Counted from the stretch's first letter, positions 8,887 through 18,571 are shown. The stretch: 64,000 bases of DNA from JABSSA01 sp039984715 (GCA_039984715.1 JBDWUA010000014.1:62001-126000); one strand, 5' to 3'. The notes: a model not told the origin generated them from the letters alone. Program-made: numbers and translations.

Positions 8887-9143
8887 GCGCAAGAAAATAA
8901 TATTAAATCATGAGCCACACATCATGTCGCGGTTTGTGCTCGAATATCTTGCTGTTTCTTGACCTAAGCCTGTCTGAAAGTCGTTGCAGGATGCGGAGGA
9001 GGACATCGAAACCAAAGGGTGATACAACGGTGGTTAGGTGATTTTCCGGCCTTAGGAAGTGGCGAAAGCTCTTCGCTTTGTGACTGTGATTGTCAGCGCA
9101 GGGCCGATCATGTCAGTCTTGTTCAGATGGGTAGGGATTGCAA

Positions 9144-10619
9144 ATGAATATGTTGCACAGTTTTTTCGCTGTTTTGATTGCGTTAGCTCTTTCATGGGTC
9201 GCTGGTCCGACCAAAGCGCAACAGTTCGATCAACTGTTTCAGAATTTCAGTTCAAGAGATCTTAGCTACAATGAAAGGCGGTATCTTCAAACCGCGCTGG
9301 CGTTTGAAGGGTACTACGTTGGCCTCATAGACGGCGACTGGGGCCGTATGAGCCTACAAGCGATGAATAGGTATTCCTACAAAGAGTTTCAAGCGGCCCC
9401 TGAGGAGTGGCACACAGCGGTGTTGGCCTTTAGCTTTTATGAGCGCTATAGTCGTGGCGGGTGGGACATGAGATATTTTCCACATCTCGGAATGTCGGTA
9501 ATGTTGCCGGAGAGGCGTTTGAACACCGACCCAACAACCGAACTGTTTGTGAATTATAGTCATAGAGATAGCAGCCTCAAAATTTCTGTTGGTCGCCATG
9601 CCCAAAGCACAGTCTCAAATCTGCACGAATTTACATCAAACGCTCATGCGCTTCAGGCCGAACCTTATGGAGTAAGAAAGACAAACTTTGCTATCACAAC
9701 TGCAACAATGAGCGACGGAACGAAGCTGTATACTCGCTCGAATTTTATTGACGGAGCTTGGTCGACTGTTATGGTCTCCGCCCAATCTTGGGACGCAAAC
9801 ATTTTCCAGGCAGTGATTTCTAGTATCTCTGTAGGTGAAAGCCCTTTGCTAGATATCGCGCGAGATGGGAAGTTAATTAGTGTGATAAGGACTACCGTTG
9901 CCTTTCTAGACAACGAAGAGCGGGAACGCGAAGAGCAACGAGAAGCCAAGTCGGTACCATCTCCAAAGACCGCGCTAAAGGCGACACCACCTATAAGCCC
10001 TAAGGAAGAAAGTGTCAGTTCAGGCACAGGCTTTGTTGTCTCCGAAAGCGGTCATATTTTGACCAATGCGCATGTTGTCGATGATTGTAAAGCCATCCTT
10101 GTTGACGGCAAGGCTGCTTCGCTGATCGATGCCTCGAACGACTTTGACTTGGCACTTCTGTTAACAGAAGATTTGAAGGCAAAAGGTATTGCCGTTTTTT
10201 CGGCAAGTCCGGCATTGCTAAATTCGGATGTCACAGCGGTTGGCTTTCCTTACGCCGGCTTATTGGGCGGTCTCAATGTAACGCGAGGATCTGTTTCATC
10301 TCTCAGGGGGTTTAGAGGTGATGACAATACGTTTCAAATCACCGCGCCTATTCAAAGTGGAAATTCAGGCGGGCCAATCCTAGCTTCTGATGGTGAAGTT
10401 GTCGGAGTTGTTGTTTCAAAACTGAAAGCCAAATTGCTGTCCGGTGACAACGTGGATGTACCTCAGAACGTGAATTTTGCAATTCGCGGCGAGATTGCCA
10501 AACTTTTCTTGGCGCAGAACCAAATTCAACCCAAGTTAAGTTTGGATGACACACGGATTCCGCCCGAAATATTGGCGCAGAATGCGACTCAATTTACGAC
10601 CTTTATAGAATGCAAGTAG
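9144..10619 (+). CDS. Secreted trypsin-like serine protease
   Basis: A 491-residue protein with a signal peptide (MNMLHSFFAVLIALALSW, cut near TKA|QQ). A peptidoglycan-binding-like segment follows (ALAFEGYYVGLIDGDWG). A middle region of about 200 residues has no family I can name, then comes a charged linker rich in E/R and a C-terminal S1-type peptidase domain. The triad is visible: His in TNAHVV, Asp in NDFDLALL, Ser in GNSGGP. No PDZ domain follows. ATG 9144 is chosen over TTG 9138, with AGGG about 9 bases upstream. The gene lies alone inside the tRNA-Ser islet and is A+T-richer than flanking genes, which suggests transfer. It probably acts in the periplasm; the substrate is unknown. Confidence 0.85.
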   Translation: MNMLHSFFAVLIALALSWVAGPTKAQQFDQLFQNFSSRDLSYNERRYLQTALAFEGYYVGLIDGDWGRMSLQAMNRYSYKEFQAAPEEWHTAVLAFSFYERYSRGGWDMRYFPHLGMSVMLPERRLNTDPTTELFVNYSHRDSSLKISVGRHAQSTVSNLHEFTSNAHALQAEPYGVRKTNFAITTATMSDGTKLYTRSNFIDGAWSTVMVSAQSWDANIFQAVISSISVGESPLLDIARDGKLISVIRTTVAFLDNEEREREEQREAKSVPSPKTALKATPPISPKEESVSSGTGFVVSESGHILTNAHVVDDCKAILVDGKAASLIDASNDFDLALLLTEDLKAKGIAVFSASPALLNSDVTAVGFPYAGLLGGLNVTRGSVSSLRGFRGDDNTFQITAPIQSGNSGGPILASDGEVVGVVVSKLKAKLLSGDNVDVPQNVNFAIRGEIAKLFLAQNQIQPKLSLDDTRIPPEILAQNATQFTTFIECK

Positions 10620-10721
10620 GGCACTTGGCATAGCCTTGTGGGGTATCAAATGTGGTACATTTATTAGTCACCTAATAAATTTCTATTATTAGTTAATGTC
10701 TTAATAAGTTTATTTGTCCGA

Positions 10722-10735
10722 CTGTCTCTCCGCCA
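10722..10735 (+). repeat. attR-like copy of the tRNA-Ser 3' end
   Basis: CTGTCTCTCCGCCA, identical to the last 14 bases of tRNA-Ser 2.5 kb upstream and in the same orientation. The bases on both sides differ from the tRNA context, so the identity is exactly the 14-bp core expected of an att duplication. Confidence 0.78.
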
Positions 10736-11153
10736 CAGCCTATCAGTTTCATTGGGACATTTGGGTGCGGACAGTTTCCGCGAATTATCTGCTTACGTCT
10801 GTTATTGGGTCGTGGATAGGGCTTGTGTTGCTTTTGGTTCTAACGAAATGCGGTTTTGCGGCGCCTCAAATGGATTCAATGGATCAAGCGTTTTTGATCG
10901 GCGATCTTGGATTTTCTTCAGTTAGATCCCTGCGTCTAGCCCGAAATCAAAATAGATATCGTGGTCCAGTTGCCGATGTTATTCTGCTGTGCGCGTGTCG
11001 ATGGAATGGCGAATGATAGAACAGTATCGTCGCAACTAATGCACCCTTGTTTCTAATGTGTTACCTGACAGTTAGCACCTTATTTACCGTCCAACCGCTG
11101 TACGTGACCGCCAAATCGAGCACGACATTATGATCTAAACGCAGAGTTTCCAC
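10736..11153 (+). other. Gene-poor stretch beyond the attR-like repeat
   Basis: About 420 bases with no convincing gene. One open frame (TTG 10714 to 11016, 100 codons) crosses the repeat and contains a hydrophobic run (SWIGLVLLLVLTKCGF), but it has no good ribosome-binding site and no family I recognise. The last 100 bases should hold the promoter of the downstream MarR gene. Confidence 0.4.
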
Positions 11154-11591
11154 ATGAACACCAAGCTTCCATCAACTTCGCGATCACTGCCTATTGCCCT
11201 GATCCGTGCCCGCGAAGGTGTTATGTCACCGATCCGTGTTATGTTGGCCGAAACGGGCATCACCGAACAACAATGGCGTGTCCTGCGTGTTCTGGCGGAA
11301 CGTGGTTCGATGGATACAAAAACACTGGCCAATCGGTCCAGTTTATTGTTCCCCAGTTTGACACGTATTGCAGCAACCATGCGTGACAAGGGGTTGATCA
11401 CCCAGACCCGAGATGATGCGGACCGTCGCCGCCAGATGCTTGCTATTACACCAGCGGGGCAAAAGATTATCGATGATCATTCTGCATCGTCGGCTCAGAT
11501 TGTCGCGAACTTTCGAACGACCTTGGGCAATGAAAATTATGAAACCCTTTTGGACCTGCTTGCACTGCTTGATCCGGGTTCGCGCGATTAA
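11154..11591 (+). CDS. MarR-family regulator, HpaR type
   Basis: A 145-residue winged-helix repressor. The opening SRSLPIALIRAREGVM and the segment ITEQQWRVLRVLAERG are characteristic of HpaR, which in other bacteria controls homoprotocatechuate (aromatic acid) degradation. The wing region follows at TRDDADRRRQMLAITPAG. No hpa genes are nearby. It ends overlapping by 4 bp the end of the convergent ABC transporter operon, so its target may be that operon or genes elsewhere. The family call is firm; the regulated pathway is unknown. Confidence 0.85.
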   Translation: MNTKLPSTSRSLPIALIRAREGVMSPIRVMLAETGITEQQWRVLRVLAERGSMDTKTLANRSSLLFPSLTRIAATMRDKGLITQTRDDADRRRQMLAITPAGQKIIDDHSASSAQIVANFRTTLGNENYETLLDLLALLDPGSRD

Positions 11592-13294
11592 CGTTGCAGC
11601 AAGCCCATCCGGGGCATGAGATCAAGCAGGTGTTTTGAATACTCGTGTTCTGGGGTTGCAAACAATTGTTCTGTGTCAGCGATTTCGCAAATGGCACCGT
11701 TGCGCATCACGGCAATACGATCCGCCATTTGTCGAATGACTGGAAGGTCGTGGGTGATGAATAACATCGTCAGGCCTAATTCTTCTTGCAGATCTTTTAA
11801 CAGGTTCAGAATGGTTGCCTGTACTGACACATCCAGTGCGGATGTCGGTTCGTCGCAGATCAGGATTTCAGGTCGTGACGCCAAAGCACGCGCGATTGAA
11901 ATGCGCTGACGTTGCCCGCCCGAAAATTCGTGTGGATATCGAAATGCTGCCGCCGCCCCTAGCCCGACGTGATCCAGTAGATCGCAGGCAATTTGACGCG
12001 TCTCTCCCTCGGATGAGGTTAATTTGTAAAACCGAATGGGTTCGGCCACGATATCCATGACCCGCATCCGTGCATTCAACGACGAATAGGGGTCTTGAAA
12101 GATCATTTGCACCGCTTTGCTTGCCTGACGTGCATCAGTGCTGCGTGGGTTTGATGTAATATCAGTGCCATGTATTCGGATCGAACCGGAATCTGGTTGG
12201 TACAGCCCAGCGATCAATCGAGCGACCGTTGATTTTCCTGATCCAGATTCCCCCACAAGGCCAAGAACCTCGCCCTGCTGAACAGACAGCGAAACATCAT
12301 CAACGGCTTGAACGTATTTTCGGTTCTTTTTCAAAACGGCACGCTGCAAGGTGAAGGCCAGATTTAGCTTTTCCAGTTTGATGACATCGTCAGAGGCATT
12401 TTCGTGCTTTTGCCCGGCACCTAGCCAATGTGACCCTATGTCGATCCGATTGCGTTCTTCGTCACCGCCTTCGATGTAATCGACGGAGGCAAACCGCTTT
12501 AGGCGCATATCGGCGCGTGGCACTGCGGCGATCAAGGACCGGGTGTATTCATGTTCAGGTGCGCCAAGGATTTGCGACACGGGCCCTGTTTCGACAACTT
12601 CGCCTCGGAACATAACGGTGACGCGATCCGCAATGTTTGCGATGACGCCAATATCATGGGTCACAATGATGACGCCTAGGTCGCGTTCGCGGCACAGCTT
12701 TTTGATCAGATCAAGGATTTGCGCCTGAATGGAAACGTCCAGGGCCGTTGTTGGTTCATCTGCAATCACCAGATCGGGATCGCCTGCAAGGGCCAAAGCG
12801 ATGACAACGCGTTGGCGCATGCCGCCTGAAAACTGGTGAGGATAAGACTTAAGCCGCGCGCGCGCTTGGGTGATCCCAACTGCTTCTAGCAATTCGATGG
12901 CGTGGCCTATGGCGTCGTTGCCGCGATGTTGGGTTGTTGTTTCAATCGTTTCGACCAATTGCGCCCCAATGGTCAGCAAGGGGTTTAGCGACGTTTGTGG
13001 ATCTTGAAAGATCATCCCAATCCGTTTGCCGCGAATTTCGCGCATCTGGTCTTCGTCCAGACCAATCAGTTCTTCGCCTTGAAACAAAACGGATCCGCCG
13101 GCCACGCGACCGGGTTGTTCCAACAAATCAATGATTGCGTTGCCAATCGTGGACTTCCCTGCCCCGGATTCACCGACCAGTCCCAACACTTCACCCGGTG
13201 AAACATCCAGCGACACCTTGCGCGCTGCGTGAACAGTGCCGCGACGCGTTGGAAAATCAACGTCGAGATCTGTGATCGTTAAAAGCTCAGTCAT
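11588..13294 (-). CDS. Dipeptide/oligopeptide-type ABC transporter, double ATPase
   Basis: Energises the transporter made by the two adjacent permeases. The 568-residue protein fuses the two ATPase subunits that are often separate (DppD and DppF). Half 1 has Walker A GESGAGKST, signature FSGGMRQRV and Walker B LVIADEPTTALD; half 2 has GESGSGKST, FSGGQRQRI and ILICDEPTSALD. Both halves keep the full ATP-site set. The start overlaps the upstream permease by 4 bp. Fused forms are known in this family. Confidence 0.93.
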   Translation of the reverse strand: MTELLTITDLDVDFPTRRGTVHAARKVSLDVSPGEVLGLVGESGAGKSTIGNAIIDLLEQPGRVAGGSVLFQGEELIGLDEDQMREIRGKRIGMIFQDPQTSLNPLLTIGAQLVETIETTTQHRGNDAIGHAIELLEAVGITQARARLKSYPHQFSGGMRQRVVIALALAGDPDLVIADEPTTALDVSIQAQILDLIKKLCRERDLGVIIVTHDIGVIANIADRVTVMFRGEVVETGPVSQILGAPEHEYTRSLIAAVPRADMRLKRFASVDYIEGGDEERNRIDIGSHWLGAGQKHENASDDVIKLEKLNLAFTLQRAVLKKNRKYVQAVDDVSLSVQQGEVLGLVGESGSGKSTVARLIAGLYQPDSGSIRIHGTDITSNPRSTDARQASKAVQMIFQDPYSSLNARMRVMDIVAEPIRFYKLTSSEGETRQIACDLLDHVGLGAAAAFRYPHEFSGGQRQRISIARALASRPEILICDEPTSALDVSVQATILNLLKDLQEELGLTMLFITHDLPVIRQMADRIAVMRNGAICEIADTEQLFATPEHEYSKHLLDLMPRMGLLQR

Positions 13295-14217
13295 CGTAAC
13301 TTCGGATTAAGTGCATCACGCATCCAATCGCCCAATAGGTTCACAGAAAAGACCAGCACAACAAGTGCAATGGCAGGAAAGAAGGTGATCCACCAAAGGC
13401 CCGAAAACAGGTATTCGTTGCCGACACGGATCAAGGTGCCAAGGGATGGCGTGGTGGGGGGAATGCCCTGCCCCAGAAAGCTGAGCGTTGCTTCGGATAT
13501 GATCGCCAACGCCAATCCGATGGTCGCAATGACCAGCACAGGCCGCAGCGTGTTGGGGAAAATGTGACGGATCATGATCAACCAACCGGGCAATCCAATG
13601 ACGCGGGCGGCTTGCACGTATTCTTTGTTGGCCTCGACCAGCGTTGCACCGCGCGCAACGCGTGCAAATTGCGGCCAATCTGTCAGACCAATGGCGATGA
13701 TGACCACATAGATTGCAAAGTCATCGCGCAACTCAAGCGGTAAAAACGCGCGGCCGATTCCGTTGATCAGGATGGCAAGCAAGATGCCGGGGATGGTCAA
13801 CTGTACATCCGCAATGCGCATAATCACGGCGTCGACGGTACCCCCCAAATAGCCCGAGATAACGCCAAGCGACACACCCAGAACCATGCCCAGAAACACA
13901 GCGGCCAGTCCAACGATGATAGACAACCGCCCGCCATATAAAATCGTCGACAGCAGGTCGCGTCCTTGGTTGTCAGTACCCAGTTTATATTGGGATTGGC
14001 CACCTTCGGCCCAAGCTGGCGGTAACTTGCCGTCCCACAGCGAAATTTGCGAAGGATCAAACGGGTTGAACGGCGCAATCAACGGGGCGGCGAATGCGGC
14101 GATTATGCAAATTAGGGTGATCGCCGCTGCGACCATAGCGCCGGGACTGTTGATAAAGGACCAAAAGATATCGTTGTCTTTTATCCGTTGCCATCGGGAC
14201 ATGGTGTTGTTGTTCAT
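13291..14217 (-). CDS. ABC transporter permease, DppC-like
   Basis: Inner-membrane permease of the peptide/nickel/opine class, 308 residues from ATG 14217 (MNNNTMSRWQ). It has an N-terminal helix, then a cytoplasmic/periplasmic stretch with KLGTDNQGRDLLS, and the permease core with an EAA-type loop (AARVIGLPGWLIMIRHIFPN). The ATG is one base beyond the TGA of the other permease, which makes the in-frame start at 14253 unlikely. Order on the transcript is binding protein, DppB-like, DppC-like, double ATPase. Confidence 0.9.
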   Translation of the reverse strand: MNNNTMSRWQRIKDNDIFWSFINSPGAMVAAAITLICIIAAFAAPLIAPFNPFDPSQISLWDGKLPPAWAEGGQSQYKLGTDNQGRDLLSTILYGGRLSIIVGLAAVFLGMVLGVSLGVISGYLGGTVDAVIMRIADVQLTIPGILLAILINGIGRAFLPLELRDDFAIYVVIIAIGLTDWPQFARVARGATLVEANKEYVQAARVIGLPGWLIMIRHIFPNTLRPVLVIATIGLALAIISEATLSFLGQGIPPTTPSLGTLIRVGNEYLFSGLWWITFFPAIALVVLVFSVNLLGDWMRDALNPKLR

Positions 14218-14218
14218 G

Positions 14219-15187
14219 TCAGCCTCCAAGCCGAATGCGGGGATCAACGACAAAGTACAAAATGTCGACGATCAGATTGATGACAACGAACAATAACGCG
14301 ACGAACATCAGATAGGCCGACATGATTGGCACATCGACAAAATCAACGGCTTGAATGAACATCAGCCCCGTTCCCGGCCATTGGAATACCGTTTCGGTGA
14401 TGACAGAAAAGGCAATCAAACCGCCTATGTTTAGACCGATGATGGTAATGACAGGCACCAACGTGTTGCGTAGTGCATGCACAAAATAGATCGATCGTTC
14501 GCTTAGCCCACGGGCTCGGGCGAATTTGACGTAATCTGTCCGCATGACCTCAAGCATTTCTGCGCGCACAAGGCGCAAAATCAATGTCAGCTGAAACAGA
14601 GACAGAGTAATCGACGGCAGGATGATCGCGCGCCATCCGTCCACGGTCAGCAGCGATGTTTTCCAAAACCCCAGATCAATCGTGCCACTGCGGCCCGATG
14701 ACGGCAGCCATCGTAAAATCACGGCGAATAGATAGATGAGAGCAATACCGATGATGAATGTTGGCAGACTGACCCCGACCAAGGAAAACGAAAGGATACC
14801 ACGCGACATCCAACTGTTGCGCCGGATACCAGTATAGACGCCCAATCCAATACCAACGACCAAAGCGATAATGGCGGACACAAAAACCAGTTCCAGCGTC
14901 GCCGGCAAGCGTTCCATGATCAACGTATCGACAGGTCGGCGTATACGATAAGACAGGCCAAATTCACCCTGAACTGCATTGGAAATAAATCGGGTGTATT
15001 GCGTCAGCACGGGGTCATTAAGGCCCAGTTTTTCGCGAATTTCGATGCGTTGCTCACGTGTCGCATCCTGACCAACCATATTGTTGACGGGATCGCCCAC
15101 AAAGTTGAACAGCGAAAAGCTGACGGCTGAGACGACAGCCATGACCAAAAGCGACTGTGCAAGCCGTTTCAGAATGAAAAATAGCAT
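14219..15187 (-). CDS. ABC transporter permease, DppB-like
   Basis: A 322-residue inner-membrane permease with the typical start (MLFFILKRLAQSLLVM) and the DppB-type segment VGDPVNNMVGQDATREQRIEI in the first periplasmic loop. The EAA loop is near KFARARGLSERSIYFVHALRN. It pairs with the adjacent DppC-like protein. Sixty bases separate it from the binding-protein gene upstream, leaving room for a processing or stem-loop element that would keep binding protein in excess. That last point is family knowledge, not seen here. Confidence 0.92.
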   Translation of the reverse strand: MLFFILKRLAQSLLVMAVVSAVSFSLFNFVGDPVNNMVGQDATREQRIEIREKLGLNDPVLTQYTRFISNAVQGEFGLSYRIRRPVDTLIMERLPATLELVFVSAIIALVVGIGLGVYTGIRRNSWMSRGILSFSLVGVSLPTFIIGIALIYLFAVILRWLPSSGRSGTIDLGFWKTSLLTVDGWRAIILPSITLSLFQLTLILRLVRAEMLEVMRTDYVKFARARGLSERSIYFVHALRNTLVPVITIIGLNIGGLIAFSVITETVFQWPGTGLMFIQAVDFVDVPIMSAYLMFVALLFVVINLIVDILYFVVDPRIRLGG

Positions 15188-15247
15188 TTATGTGAACCGG
15201 ACCTTTGCGCGGAGCGACTCTGCCCGAGCCGCTCCGAACTGTTAGAA

Positions 15248-16822
15248 TTACTTCATAACTGCATAGCGTGGACGCAATCCATCATCCGACGCAATTGGAA
15301 CATCCAGATTGTCCGTCATCCCCCAAGCCAACACTTGGTGGTGGACTGGCAAGTACGGCACGTCCGATTTTACGATCTGCCACGCTTCGTCAATCATAGC
15401 TGTCCGTTTGGTCAGATCTGTCTCGGTTGTGATGGCGTCCGTAATTTCGTCAACACGTCCATTGGAATACCCTGTGGCGTTCCATGACCCTTCTGTGTCC
15501 AAAAGATATGAGAACACATAGTGGCTGTCCAAAGTTGGCACACCCCAGCCCAGCATATAGAAATCAGACGTGCGGTTCTGAATTTTCGGGAAATGTTGCG
15601 CTTTTGGAATCGCGTCCAGACTGACGTCAACGCCGATCTTGGCCAACATCGCGACAGCCGCCTGACAAATCTTTTCGTCGTTGTTGTAGCGGTTGTTTGG
15701 GCAATCCAATTGGATCGAGAACCCATCAGCATATCCCGCCTCAGCCAGCAATCCCTTGGCCTTTGCCACATCAAACCCATATGGTTCGTCCAATGCTGGC
15801 GTATTGCCCAAAACACCCGGAGGGGTGATCATAGCTGTCGGGAAGGACAGGCCTTCCATCACAACGCGCTGGATTGCCGCCTTGTCGATTGCTAGGTTAA
15901 ATGCTTCGCGTACACGTTTGTCTTTAAACGGATTTGCGCCCTTAACTGAGGATGTGCGCAGCTCGTCGACGCCCTGATCCATTCCGAAAAAGATCGACCG
16001 AATTTGAGCAACGGTCGATGTTTTCAATCCATCCGCACCTTCGATACGTTTGAGATCTTGGAGAGGTGGATCAAGAACAAAGTCGACTTCGCCTGACAAC
16101 AACGCAGCAACGCGTGTGGCCGCATTTGTGATTGGGCGATATTCGATCTTGTCGATGTTTCCGGGGAATATGTCGTTGCCCCACCAATTGGTGTTGCGTT
16201 CCAGAACGGTCAGTTCTTCAGGTGCGCGGCTGACCACTTTGAACGGGCCTGTGCCATTGGTGTTGCGCACCGCAAAGTTCTCTTCTTGGGCTTTGAAATC
16301 CTGCGGTAAAACAACGTTATTCGCTTCGGCCCAACCGCTGTCCATGATGAAAATCGTGGTCATCTGGTTGGCCAAAATTGGGTTCGGCCCGTCTGTCTTC
16401 AGCTTTACAGTATAGTCGTCGATCACTTCGACCGAGAGCACGTTTTTGGCTTGTTCTTTAAAATCGGATGCTTCTGCATTTGCACGATTAAACGAAAATA
16501 CAACGTCTTCCGCTGTCAGGTCTTCACCATTGTGAAACTTGATGCCTTTGCGCAGATAAAACGTCCATCCGTCGTCGCCCGCTTCCCAGCGTTCGGCAAG
16601 CTCGGGCTCTAATTCCAGGGCTGCGTTACGTCCGACAAGTGACTCGTAAATCATTGAGTTCATTGCGTTTGTCGGGCCTTCGTTTTGCGAATGTGGGTCA
16701 AGGGTCAGTGCATCCCCCTGACTGGTCCATCGCAGAACGTTTTCAGCATTTGCAGCCAACGGCGCCGCAACAACGGCCACAGATAACAGCAACGCGGTTG
16801 TCAGTTTCTGTTTGAAGATCAT
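15248..16822 (-). CDS. ABC transporter substrate-binding protein, family 5
   Basis: Periplasmic receptor for the transporter, 524 residues. The signal peptide runs MIFKQKLTTALLLSVAVVAA and is cut after ANA. The mature protein opens with the family 5 pattern LRWTSQGDALTLDPHSQNEG and has WTFYLRKGIKFHNGEDLTAEDV. GGGAGAG stands before the ATG. Family 5 proteins bind peptides, opines, nickel complexes or glutathione. The adjacent amidohydrolase suggests an amide- or peptide-like substrate, which is inference. Confidence 0.92.
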   Translation of the reverse strand: MIFKQKLTTALLLSVAVVAAPLAANAENVLRWTSQGDALTLDPHSQNEGPTNAMNSMIYESLVGRNAALELEPELAERWEAGDDGWTFYLRKGIKFHNGEDLTAEDVVFSFNRANAEASDFKEQAKNVLSVEVIDDYTVKLKTDGPNPILANQMTTIFIMDSGWAEANNVVLPQDFKAQEENFAVRNTNGTGPFKVVSRAPEELTVLERNTNWWGNDIFPGNIDKIEYRPITNAATRVAALLSGEVDFVLDPPLQDLKRIEGADGLKTSTVAQIRSIFFGMDQGVDELRTSSVKGANPFKDKRVREAFNLAIDKAAIQRVVMEGLSFPTAMITPPGVLGNTPALDEPYGFDVAKAKGLLAEAGYADGFSIQLDCPNNRYNNDEKICQAAVAMLAKIGVDVSLDAIPKAQHFPKIQNRTSDFYMLGWGVPTLDSHYVFSYLLDTEGSWNATGYSNGRVDEITDAITTETDLTKRTAMIDEAWQIVKSDVPYLPVHHQVLAWGMTDNLDVPIASDDGLRPRYAVMK

Positions 16823-16933
16823 TTGTCTTCTCTCCCAATATTATTATTTTTATGGGTTCAGCTTTGCTGCACAAATGCGCGTTGTCTACGATAATTTTCT
16901 GAACGCCTTGTGATTCCTTGGAAATTCCAACTG

Positions 16934-18202
16934 TTACGCTTTTCTTGAGGCGTTCGATTGTGCCAACTCGTGAAGCTGGTTCTTCACAATCCGCCCACTT
17001 TGCATCACCAGAGGGATTTGCGCGCCATCGCTTTCAAGAATGTGGATGTCTTCCATCGGATTGCCTCGCACGACAATAACATCTGCGATGTAACCCGGTT
17101 CCATGCGGCCAATATCAGGAATGCCCATGATTTTTGGATTGACCTCAAGAGACGTTGCCAAGGCCCCTTTGTTCCCCAGAACTTCTGCCGTCAGCGCAAA
17201 TTCGTGGGCTTGATAGGAATGACACGGCCCAAGCAAATCTGTTCCAAAACCAATCTGCACACCCGCGGCTTGACTGATCTCAATAGAAGACAGACCCGCA
17301 TCGACGATCATGCCTAGTTTGTCGATAGACACCTGCGGAAACCCAAATTCAGCACCATGTTTGTTTAGCGCCCAATACGTAATGTTAGTTGGCACATGAA
17401 ATGCACCTTTTTGTGCGACCAGTTCAGCCGTTGCTTTGTCGATCAGGTTGCAATGTTCGACTGTGCGCACTCCGGCCCGCACAGCCATTGAAATTGCGTC
17501 GGGCGTATAGGTGTGCGCCATTGCGTATGTGTGCCAAGCAGCGGCTTCTGCGCAAATCGCTTCAAGTTCGTCCATGCAATATTGCGTGTTTTCTATAGGA
17601 TCAGAAGGTGAAGACACGCCGCCGCCGGCCATGATCTTAACGTGGTGCGCGCCTTTGCGCAGCTCGTCCCGTGCGGCACGACGGCATTCATCAACGCCGT
17701 CCGCAATCCGTCCGAACGGATGCAGTGCGTTATACTGCTCGTTCGCGGCAGGTGCGCTCCATTCGTTTCTGGACCTCGTGTCGGAGTGCCCGCCTGTCTG
17801 GCTCAATGCTAGCCCACATACTTTCAAACGCGGACCTGCCAGCAACCCTTCGTCTAGGGCATCTGCCAACCCGCGATCCGCACCACATGCGTCACGCACC
17901 GTGGTAAACCCGCGATTTAACATGCCCTTCATGATCTGAGCCGCCCCGGCGAAAAGGTAGGACGGTTGCGTACGCGCCATTTGCGCGAAATCAAGCGATG
18001 AGGCTTTTACATGCACATGGGCATCAATCAGGCCGGGCATCAGGTACAAACCCTTGAGATCAATGACCTGTGCCGACGTCGTCTGAAACGGAGTGGTCGA
18101 AATCTCTTTTACGCGATCATCTTCGATCAGCACATGCCCTTCAATTGGGTCGGATTGGCGTGCATCCAAAATCTTGGCATTTTGAAAGAGTATGTTTGAC
18201 AT
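16934..18202 (-). CDS. Metal-dependent amidohydrolase
   Basis: A 422-residue cytoplasmic hydrolase of the imidazolonepropionase/Xaa-Pro-dipeptidase-like amidohydrolase group. The metal-site start is MPGLIDAHVHV; further ligands are likely the Lys in HHVKIMAGGG, His in YAMAHTYT and VEHCNLID, and Asp in GFGTDLLG. These proteins cleave cyclic amides or dipeptides. The gene lies 111 bp upstream of the binding-protein gene on the same strand, so it may form the head of the same transcript and act on what the transporter imports. Confidence 0.88.
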   Translation of the reverse strand: MSNILFQNAKILDARQSDPIEGHVLIEDDRVKEISTTPFQTTSAQVIDLKGLYLMPGLIDAHVHVKASSLDFAQMARTQPSYLFAGAAQIMKGMLNRGFTTVRDACGADRGLADALDEGLLAGPRLKVCGLALSQTGGHSDTRSRNEWSAPAANEQYNALHPFGRIADGVDECRRAARDELRKGAHHVKIMAGGGVSSPSDPIENTQYCMDELEAICAEAAAWHTYAMAHTYTPDAISMAVRAGVRTVEHCNLIDKATAELVAQKGAFHVPTNITYWALNKHGAEFGFPQVSIDKLGMIVDAGLSSIEISQAAGVQIGFGTDLLGPCHSYQAHEFALTAEVLGNKGALATSLEVNPKIMGIPDIGRMEPGYIADVIVVRGNPMEDIHILESDGAQIPLVMQSGRIVKNQLHELAQSNASRKA

Positions 18203-18571
18203 GCGACGACCCTCAAAAGGTTATCCGATCTACCATGTCTGTCATCGCTGTTCTGTCAAGCGGCCCAAGCTCGGATTGGTCTGTCCGTTAAATCGATCGG
18301 GGCCACGTACTTAATCGTCTTTAGGCATCGTCGTCATGGAGACGGGGTGTATTTCCGTCGCACGAATCCAATGAGGCACCCGAATTTTTGGACGGAAACG
18401 AGGCGTGCACGCAATCCAACCAGAACGAGAGGTATTGTCAGGTTGTGTAATATAAACGTTTAAAAACAACAATTAAGGACGAAAATCCAACTGCGCCATT
18501 TTGCTGCCTAATTCGCGCCCAGATGGTTATTTAAACATTTCTTTAGTTAAGATTGTTTTGGGTAGAATGTT
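18203..18571 (+). other. Intergenic stretch with A+T-rich promoter-like end
   Basis: About 370 bases without a recognisable gene. The part next to the amidohydrolase should hold that gene's leftward promoter. The right half is A+T-rich; TTAA at 18531-18534 followed by seven bases and TTTA resembles a one-mismatch CtrA half-site pair ahead of the small ORF. Nothing else stands out. Confidence 0.35.

Larger units (their letters stand above)
8254..10721 (+). mobile_element. Decayed 2.5-kb tRNA-Ser integrative islet
   Basis: The interval between the two 14-bp tRNA-end repeats starts with an integrase relic reading away from the tRNA, as in intact tRNA-targeted islands, followed by a single cargo gene for a secreted serine protease. 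The text is visibly richer in A+T than the flanks. With no catalytic integrase domain left it cannot move by itself. Whether the protease arrived with the element is inference from its position inside the repeats. Confidence 0.7.

Noticed and set aside
10714..11016. 100-codon frame beginning TTG and crossing the attR-like repeat
   Set aside because: No ribosome-binding site, no recognised family, and its start lies inside the islet while most of it lies outside.
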